Source of the DNA: Cephalopachus bancanus
Lineage: Eukaryota > Chordata > Mammalia > Primates > Tarsiidae
DNA length: 64,000 bases
Assembly: GCA_027257055.1 (NCBI GenBank)
Contig: JAPVLO010000873.1
Location: forward strand, 186,001-250,000
Direction of reading: 5' to 3'
This document shows positions 44,954 through 64,000 of this stretch, piece by piece (the stretch's first letter is position 1; each line of letters begins with the position of its first letter). Both the position numbers and the translations under genes were made by a program. The notes under the pieces were generated by a model, which did not search any database, was not told where the DNA came from, and worked only from the letters and a program-made list of their open reading frames with translations.

Positions 44954-45819
44954 AATATGCTCATTTCTGACCATGGGTGCCGATTCTGACTGGATCATCC
45001 ATTACTGATAAATGGATGGTGTCGAGGAACAGAGGCTGACCAGATTACTCTGCACAAAGCAAATCTGAAGATCGCCAAGCCTTGAGATCCAGGCCTGGGC
45101 TCCGAAAACAGACAGCGATCTGTGCTGTGGTCACCAGAGTCATCATGAAGAAATTAACCACATGACCTTGAAACATACCGCATTTTTGCAAGTCTCTGCA
45201 GCCCAACAGAACGTACGGTTGGTTCCGCTCTTCTCCAGATTCCACCCGCCTCCTCTCCTGCCCTTCTAAGATGCTGTTCCTGCCTGTCCTTGCCTTTGAC
45301 CTTGCTCTGAACATTGTGTTCCCACTCTCCCTGCCCCAGCTTCAGACTCCCTCCGACAACCCCAGGAGAGCGCCCCCTCCTACCGCCTGGGGAGGCTTTC
45401 CTAAACCATCGTCTTGGGCGAGGCCAGCACACTGAGGTCACTGCTCTCCCTGCCAAATGACCGGCCCGAGTTCAGTGTCTCCAACTGTCTGAGATTCATG
45501 GAAAACATGACATGGCTCCAGGCTCTCCAGCCTATGCCCTGCCTTAGCCATGTCCTGCTTTGCGTCGGATTTGTGTTTCTCTCCCGCCTCCCTTTTCTTT
45601 CCCTGACTCGACAGACTAGAATCACATCTGTTTCCTCGCCTCTGCCCCTCACTGTGGAGCAGATGGGAGAAGAGCCAGGCAGATCCAGAAAAGCTGGACT
45701 TTGTACTCAGATTTGTTGACCATGGATTTGACTGACCAGAATCCGTGTATCGCAGAGATGGAACACGTAGCTCCCTCGGAGGTGTCAGAGGTGCTTATGA
45801 AGTGCTATTTGTTTCTTTC
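44954..45819. other. 0.87 kb Alu-free unassigned sequence
   Basis: Open frames on both strands (about 100 codons) have no family resemblance. CpG is modest. No splice or promoter signal is convincing. Confidence 0.4.
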
Positions 45820-45822
45820 TTT

Positions 45823-46110
45823 CTTTTTTTTTTTTTTGAGTTGGAGTCTCACTCGGTCGCCCAGACTGGAGTGCAGTGGCCGCTCCCGGCCCCCGCAGCC
45901 TCGACCTGCTGGGCTCCGGCGATCCTTCCGCCTCAGCCTTCCGAGTAGCCGGAATTACAGGCATGCGCTACCACGCCCAGCTGATTTTTTGATTTATTGT
46001 AGGGATGAAGTCTCGCTGCCCAGGCGGGTCTCGAACCCGCGGGCCCAGGTAATCCACTCACCTCAGCCTCCCCAAGGCGCGGGAATACAGGCTGAGCCAC
46101 CAAGCCCGGC
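45823..46110 (-). mobile_element. Alu SINE, derived group
   Basis: Full dimer with GTGGCCGCTCCCGGCCCC, one change in the hairpin stem. Confidence 0.93.
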
Positions 46111-46144
46111 TGTTTATTTCTACATCCACTGCTCGCCCTTCCTT

Positions 46145-46743
46145 TCTTTTTGAGTTGGAGTCTCACTCTGTCACCCAGGTTGGAGTGCAGTGGCATGCTC
46201 CCAGCCGCCATAGCCTCAACCTGCTGGGCTCAGGCAATCCTTCCGCCTCAGTCTTCCAAGTAGCTGGAACTACAGGTAGGAGCCACCACGCCCGGCTAAG
46301 TTTTTCTTTTTCTTTTCTTTTCTTTTTTTTTTGAGTTGGAGTCTCACTCTGCCCAGACTGTACTGCAGTGGCCACTCCCGGCCACCGCAGCCTTGACCTG
46401 CTGGGCTCTGGCGATCCTTCTGCCTCAGCCTTCCAAGTAGCTGAAACTACAGGCGCGCACTACCACACCCGGCTAATTTTTTGATTTTATTGTAGAGATG
46501 AGGTCTCGCCAAGTTGCCCAGGCAGGTCTCGAACCCGCGGGCTCAGGCAATCCACTCACCTCAGCCTCCCAAAGTGCAGGATTACAGGCTGAGCCACCGA
46601 GCCCAGCTATATTTTTGATTTATTGTAGAGATGAGGTCTCGCCAAGTTGCCCAGGCTGGTCTCAAACCCCTGGACTCAGGCAAACCTCTCGTCTCAGTCT
46701 CCCAAAGTAATGGGATTATAGGCATGAGCCACCACACCTGGCT
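46145..46743 (-). mobile_element. Ancestral-like Alu split by a derived Alu
   Basis: Right monomer at 46145-46302 and left monomer at 46610-46743. Confidence 0.85.
46303..46609 (-). mobile_element. Alu SINE, derived group, nested
   Basis: Full dimer inserted at the linker of the host Alu. Confidence 0.92.
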
Positions 46744-46819
46744 CTCCCTTCCTTTCAATCAGACTCCCTCCCTTTCAACTAGACTCCGTCCTTCCTTTCT
46801 TCCTTCTTTCCTTCCACTT

Positions 46820-47141
46820 AATTTTTTTTTTTGCTGATAAGGTCTCACTCTGTCACCCAGGCTGGAGTGCAGTGACACAATCAAGGCTCACGGCAGCCTC
46901 GACCTCCTGGGCTCAAGAGATCCTCTTGCCTCAGCCTCCTGAATAGCTGGGACTATTCAGCCTCCTGAATAGCTGGGACTACAGACGTGCACCACCAGGC
47001 CTGACTAATTTTGGGGTTTTTGTAGAGACAAGGTCTATGCTATGCTGCTCAGGCTGGTCTCAAACTATTGGGCTCAAGCAATCCTCCTGCCTCAGCCTCC
47101 CAAAATGCTGAGATTACAGGCGCGAGCCACCATGCCCAGCC
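46820..47141 (-). mobile_element. Alu SINE, old, with 26-bp tandem duplication
   Basis: The TCAGCCTCCTGAATAGC... unit occurs at 46931-46956 and 46957-46982. Confidence 0.88.
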
Positions 47142-47558
47142 CTCTTACACTTTTTTCTTCTAGTCTATAATTATTAATCCTGTGTGCTCTCTGTCTACCT
47201 GTACTCCTCTCTAATTTATTTCATCAGGGAGACAACGTAGATTAAAAGAGCTAACAGGTAACTGGACACTCGCACACTTCTGTTGTATATAAGTCCACCA
47301 TTTGTCAGACTTAAATGTCTGTAATTCAAGTTTACTCTTTCCAGAGCAAAGACACGTTAGTGATCTAACCACTAGGATCTCTATGAATAAGAGCAAATAG
47401 AAAGTCTTTAAAATGTCTGGATCAGAGAAAGTGTTATTACATATTACGTGATCTAAGGAGAAATACTGAGAGAAAATAAGGCCAGCGTAATACACTTGTT
47501 TCCCAATTTTCTTTGGGCTTTTGATAGCATTTTGTCCTTCAGATTACAGAGACCGGGC
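47142..47558. other. Unassigned sequence
   Basis: AT-rich, nothing recognised. Confidence 0.5.
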
Positions 47559-47839
47559 TAGGCATGATGACTCATGTCTGTAATCCCAGCACTTTGAGAG
47601 ACCAAGGCAGAAGGACTGCTTGAGCCCAGGAGTTTGGCACCAGCCTGGACAACACAGCAAGACCTTATCTCTTCAAAAAATAAAAATGTAGCTAGGTGTG
47701 GGGGCAGGCACCTGTAGTCTCAGCTACTCGGTCGGCTGAGGTGGAAGCATCACTTGAGCCCGGGAGGTCAAGATTGTGGTGAGCCGTGATGGTATCACTG
47801 CTCTTTAGCCTAGATACCAGAGTGAGACCCTAACTCAAC
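47559..47839 (+). mobile_element. Alu SINE, ancestral-like
   Basis: Its tail continues at 47971-48001 after the inserted monomer. Confidence 0.88.
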
Positions 47840-47970
47840 TTTTTTTTTTTTTTATTGTAGAGATGAGGTCTCGCCAAGTTGCCCAGGAGGGTCTCGAACC
47901 CGCGGGCTCAGGCAATCCACTCACCTCAGCCTCCCAAAGACGGGATTACAGGCTGAGCCACCGAGCCCGG
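47840..47970 (-). mobile_element. Lone left Alu monomer, derived group, with TSD
   Basis: Complete left arm ending in TACAATAAA plus an A-run (minus strand). TSD CTAACTCAAC at 47830-47839 and 47971-47980. Confidence 0.93.
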
Positions 47971-47980
47971 CTAACTCAAC

Positions 47981-48560
47981 CATTAAAAAAAAAAAAAAAA
48001 AGATTCCAGAAACCAAGATTCTTAGCATAAGGTTAAAGTCAAAAGACAGAGGCTGGCGCCTCCTTTTCATGGAAGCGCTCCACATTTGCAAAGGAGTTGG
48101 AGAGTTTCTGAATTCGTCAACTTTTTATTACCCTAAGACAGCCAGCCTTCCTCTTGGACAGAACTTGTGTGGTATCTGTGTTTGCTTGGTTATGAGGATA
48201 AATAGAATATTCCTGGGGTGGACGGGGGAGGGGAGAAGAGCTTAAACATGTGGGTCAAGAAAGAGGCAGGAAAGAAGAGAAAAAGACGAATACAGTGGAA
48301 TTTGTGAGTGTTGAGGTGATGAGAGTTGAAAAAGAAAGTGAGAGGGAGGAATAAGAAGGAGGAATGTGGAAGATAGCTGGAGGGACAGAGACAGAGCAGG
48401 GACGCGACGGAGCTGTCTAGGTAAGAAGGAACTCAAGGACAAAGGGAGGCTCGGCCAGCTTAAGAGAGGAGAGAAAGTAAGCCGATGGGCGTAAGGCCGA
48501 CGTGAGCCTTCCAGGGAGCGGCGAGGTCTCTCACCAGTGTGGTCATCACATTTGGAACGA
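47981..48560 (+). promoter_or_regulatory. Probable MFAP5 promoter region
   Basis: This is Alu-free sequence between the last upstream SINE and the exon 1 donor. It contains an A-run (47984-48001), a purine-rich block (GAGGAGGGG, AAGAAGGAGGAA) and the AT-rich GATAAATAG near 48197. Assignment as promoter rests only on position immediately upstream of exon 1. Confidence 0.4.
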
Positions 48561-48822
48561 GGGTGTGAGTGGCTGCAGATTCCCACCTCCCTTCTCATTC
48601 CAGGCTTGCTGTAACACTGCGTCCTACGCCTCCAGCCTGGCTTTCTCTCTCTCCTTCTCTCTCGCTCTCCCTCATCTCATTGTTTCAGACCACGCCAAAT
48701 CTGAGGTCTTTCCAGGGCGTGGCTCCGCTCGTCTTCTCCAGCCAAAGCGGGAACAGTGTGAGAGGAGAGAGACGCATCCAGCCGCCAAAGGACTCGGGGG
48801 AAAGAGCAGAGCACCATAGACG
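48560..48822 (+). other. MFAP5: MFAP5 non-coding exon 1 (5' end uncertain)
   Basis: The 5'UTR exon is inferred from a good donor, GACG|GTGAGA, with the exon ending at 48822. It lies 970 bp before the coding exon 2 acceptor. The sequence upstream is pyrimidine-rich (CTCT runs at about 48644-48680) followed by a GC-rich stretch. No TATA box stands at a suitable distance, so the start at 48560 is only a guess. A GATAAATAG at about 48197 could serve an earlier start. Confidence 0.55.
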
Positions 48823-48863
48823 GTGAGATGTTGGATTAGACGAAACCCTAAATTGACAGAGAA

Positions 48864-48897
48864 TGTGTGTGTGCGTGTGTGTGCGTGTGTGTGCGTG

Positions 48898-48930
<33 letters not shown>
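48864..48930 (+). repeat. (TG)n microsatellite with a 10-bp higher-order period
   Basis: GTGTGTGTGC repeats four times, then pure TG. It starts 42 bp into MFAP5 intron 1. Confidence 0.97.
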
Positions 48931-49216
48931 TGACGGGCTGGAGAAGAGCCATGGGGAATGTCACTGAACTCAGTCTTCAGCACGAAATTCAAATAAGGGG
49001 TGACACCAAGATATGCTGATTAGATAAAAAGACACAGATATATATATATAATATAGAAACAGGCCACAGGAGAGGGCCAAATACGGACCACTTTGAATAT
49101 AAAATTTCCTCTGACTTGGTTAAAAAGAATCAAGAGAGCAAAAAAAATGGCAAGTGACCAAAGAATAGAGATGAAGAAGAAATAAACATCGGGTAAAGGT
49201 AAGAAAAGAGAGAAGG

Positions 49217-49672
49217 GGAGCTGGGCACTGTGGCTTTATTTATTTATTTTTTTGAGTTGGAGTCTCACTCTGTCGCCCAGACTGGAGTGCAGTGGCCGCT
49301 CCCGGCCACCGCAGCCTCGACCTGCCGGGCTCCGGCGACCCTTCCGCCTCAGCCTGCCGAGTAGCTGGAACTACAGGTGCACGCTACCACGCCCGGCTAA
49401 TTTTTTGATTTATTGTAGAGATGAGGTCTCGCCAAGTTGCCCGGGCGAGTCTCGAACCCGCGGGCTCAGGCGATTCACTCACCTCGGCCTCCCAAAGCGG
49501 GGGATGACAGGCTAAGCCACCGAGCCCCACTACTGTGGCTTCAATCCCAGCACTTTGGGAGGCGAAAGAGGGAGGATTGTTTGAACTGAGGATTTCAAGA
49601 CCAGCCGCAGCAACAAAGCGAGATGTCGAGGTGTCCTCTCTATAAAGAAGGAAGGAAGGAAGGAAGGAGAGA
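49217..49672 (+). mobile_element. Alu left monomer split by an Alu (intron 1)
   Basis: Host pieces at 49217-49236 and 49542-49672, ending in (GAAG)n. Confidence 0.88.
49237..49531 (-). mobile_element. Alu SINE, derived group, nested (intron 1)
   Basis: TSD ACTGTGGCTT at 49227-49236 and 49532-49541. Confidence 0.95.
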
Positions 49673-49794
49673 AAAGGTTTGCGTTATGAGGGGAAACAAA
49701 GAAAACTCCTGAGACGACCAAGAGACGGGAGCCCTGAGGCCTCTTTCCCTGGCCCCGGACACCACCTTCCTCTCTCCCCATTCCCCCACCAGAC

Positions 49795-62183
<12,389 letters not shown>

Positions 62184-62512
62184 TCACTGAGGAACAGGAA
62201 AGAAGGAGGAATGTGTGGGTGAGAGGAAGGAGAACTTCCTTCTTCTCCAATCACTGCCAGCCAACCCATAGACAGGATCTCTTAAACCAGCCCCTTTGCT
62301 ATGTCCAGCTCCTGCCCACTCCCTAAATTTTCACCCACACTGATCACGTTAATCTCATTTTTGAGTCCTTAAAATACAAAGTCTATATGACTGCAAGGTT
62401 TTGCTGCTTCTGAATCTCCTAGACGTTGAGGATGAATGGTGACCATATGGCTGTGTACAAGCATTCTACATGCAGTTCTGGGGGAGAATAAACTTTAGGT
62501 TAATAATCTTTA
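62184..62512 (+). other. MFAP5: MFAP5 3'UTR with polyadenylation signal
   Basis: The non-coding remainder of the last exon is Alu-free. A canonical AATAAA lies at 62487-62492, and a T/G-rich element (GAGTTTGTCTGATGTC) follows at about 62518. The cleavage site is therefore put near 62505-62515. Confidence 0.85.
62487..62492 (+). terminator. MFAP5: Poly(A) signal AATAAA of MFAP5
   Basis: This is the only AATAAA between the stop codon and the downstream T/G-rich element. Confidence 0.85.
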
Positions 62513-63114
62513 CTATTGAGTTTGTCTGATGTCAATCTTAGCGTGGAAGACGCTTTCCTTGTCTGTTTTGGCTAACCACAGAATTTCATTTTCTTTTCAA
62601 GAGTTTCCTGGGTTAACTCCCATTTGCACGTTCCTCTTTACTCTTATTTTAACTATTATGCTGGGTTGTCCTCAAATTTGCCTGGCAGGTCTTCTTTGTG
62701 AGAATCATGGTAATTTTGGTAGTCCTAGAAGAGTCTCCAACACAGCCAAGATTATACAATCCTACTAGCAATATATATAGACCCCAAATGTCTCATGCTA
62801 AGCTCAGGGGCTGGAGCTCAAGGGTGAGGACTAAGCCAGGAACAGAGCTTGGACTTATAACACTCTATCCAAATTTCCATAGAGTTGTCCAGTTGGGAAG
62901 TGGGACTGGAAAGTAAGTCTCATTTATCCATTCGTGTGTTCATCTAGTGCTAGGGCTAGCTCACCTCCACAAAGCAAATTACACAATTTAATTGGAAATC
63001 ACGCCATGGGTTGGCGTTTCCTTGAGTTGCTGCTACTGCAGGCATCTTCACCCCTTACCAAGTACACAATAGAGATTATTGTGTAATTGCTCACTGGGGC
63101 CTAGGTAGGGCATT
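62513..63114. other. MFAP5 downstream sequence
   Basis: Alu-free; no gene or repeat recognised. Confidence 0.5.
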
Positions 63115-63129
63115 AAGGCATGAATTTTA

Positions 63130-63441
63130 TTTTATTTTTTATTTTTTATTTTTTATTTATTTTTTTTTTGAGTTGGAGTCTCACTCTGTCGCCCAGACTG
63201 GAGTGCAGTGGCCGCTTCCGGCCACCGCAGCCTCGCCTGCCGGGCTCCGGCGATCCTTCCGCCTCCGCCTTCCGAGTAGCCGGAATTACAGGCATGCGCT
63301 ACCACGCCCGGCTGATTTTTTGATTTATTGTAGAGATGAGGTCTCGCTGCCCAGGCGGGTCTCGAACCCGCGGGCTCAGGCAATCCACTCACCTCAGCCT
63401 CCCAAAGGCGGGGGATTACAGGCTGAGCCACCGAGCCCGGC
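63130..63441 (-). mobile_element. Alu SINE, derived group
   Basis: TSD AAGGCATGAATTTTA at 63115-63129 and 63442-63456, exact. The A box and T-arm hairpin are intact. Confidence 0.97.
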
Positions 63442-63543
63442 AAGGCATGAATTTTAATAGATAGACAGAAAGTTGACCTAACAGTTAAGAGTATGAAACA
63501 TGAAAGAGTAAAAGAGACACAATATTCAGACAAACCACATTCT

Positions 63544-63829
63544 TTTCTTTTTTAATTTAGTCCAAGTCTCACTCTGTTGCCCAGTCTGGAGAACAGTGGC
63601 ACGCTTTCTGGGTTCAGGCAATCCTTCTGCCTCAGCCTCCCAAGTAGCTGGTACTACAGGCACATGCCACCAAACTCGGTTAATTTTTTTTGAGAGGTTT
63701 TTTTTCTTTTTGGTAGACTCAAGATCTTGCTATGCTGCCCAGGCTGGCCTCGAACTTTGGGCTCAAACAATCCTCCTGCCTTAGCTTTCCAATATGCTGG
63801 GATTAAAGGCACGAGCCACTCTACCCGGA
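63544..63829 (-). mobile_element. Alu SINE, old
   Basis: Flanked by CAGACAAACCACATTCTT and CAGACAACCCACGTTCTT. Confidence 0.88.
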
Positions 63830-63942
63830 CAGACAACCCACGTTCTTATTCTGTCTGTACTAGTATCCACATAGTCTCAGAGCAGTTATTTCCCTCATTA
63901 GGTCCTGGTTTAATTTCCTCATCTTTAAAATGAGGTTAAAAT

Positions 63943-64000
63943 TTTTTGTTTGAGTTGGATTCTCACTCCGTAGCCCAGGGTGAAGTGTAGTGGCACACTC
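63943..64000 (-). mobile_element. Alu SINE, cut by the window end
   Basis: GTTTGAGTTGGATTCTCACTCC is the 3' end of a minus-strand Alu. Confidence 0.85.

Noticed and set aside
62516..64000. AICDA, the next gene beyond MFAP5 in mammals
   Set aside because: No exon-like sequence of that gene is visible before the window ends; only Alus and plain DNA.

Overview
The window is nuclear DNA from a primate. About 100 dimeric, 7SL-derived Alu SINEs can be picked out by eye and cover roughly 40-45% of the sequence. Dimeric Alus occur only in primates. Most copies here match neither the human S/Y consensus nor the lemur/loris type: the linker reads CTACAATAAATCAAAAA, the tail reads GACTCCAACTCAAAA, and the 5' end reads GGTGGCTCAGCCTG. 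A tarsier is the best guess, but this is inference from the repeats. In the entries below, 'derived group' means Alus with GGCTCAGCCTG near the 5' end, usually with the GCGGG/CCCGC and GGCCGGGAGCGGCC hairpins. 'Ancestral-like' means Alus with GGCTCACGCCTG and CCAGCACTTTGGGAGG.

The one gene I can read completely is MFAP5 (microfibril-associated glycoprotein 2, MAGP-2), on the + strand from about 48.56 kb to about 62.51 kb. It has one non-coding exon and nine coding exons, which encode a 170-residue secreted protein with an RGD motif, an acidic N-terminal half and a cysteine-rich matrix-binding half. All splice sites are canonical and the reading frame is intact. The polyadenylation signal is at 62487.

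At 8.54-10.27 kb there is a CpG island. On the minus strand it contains a perfect CAG|GTGAGC splice donor. In mammals the gene next to MFAP5 and divergent from it is RIMKLB, so I read the island as the RIMKLB promoter and first exon, and 1-9.2 kb as its first intron. A second minus-strand donor (CCG|GTAAGTGA) lies at 30.44 kb, just downstream in transcription of a GC box and an E-box. It may mark an alternative upstream first exon of the same gene.

The rest is intergenic or intronic. 0-7 kb: a rearranged old repeat and Alus. 10-23 kb: Alus, MIRs, an 18-bp palindrome and plain sequence. 23.46-27.55 kb: a collinear L1 ORF2/3' remnant split by seven Alus. 28-38 kb: dense Alu clusters with serial insertions and an Alu-L1-Alu composite. 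39.5-41.1 kb: two LTR-like remnants. 42-48 kb: nested Alus and the MFAP5 upstream region. 62.5-64 kb: MFAP5 downstream sequence.

The most interesting signal is in the SINEs. The derived Alu group has a near-consensus RNA polymerase III A box, and its B box sits in an exact tRNA T-arm-shaped hairpin (5-bp stem, 7-nt TTCGAGA loop). Its right arm has a second, new hairpin. The window also holds internally deleted Alus, a lone left monomer, and a composite element, all with target-site duplications. These point to an active and structurally flexible SINE system.
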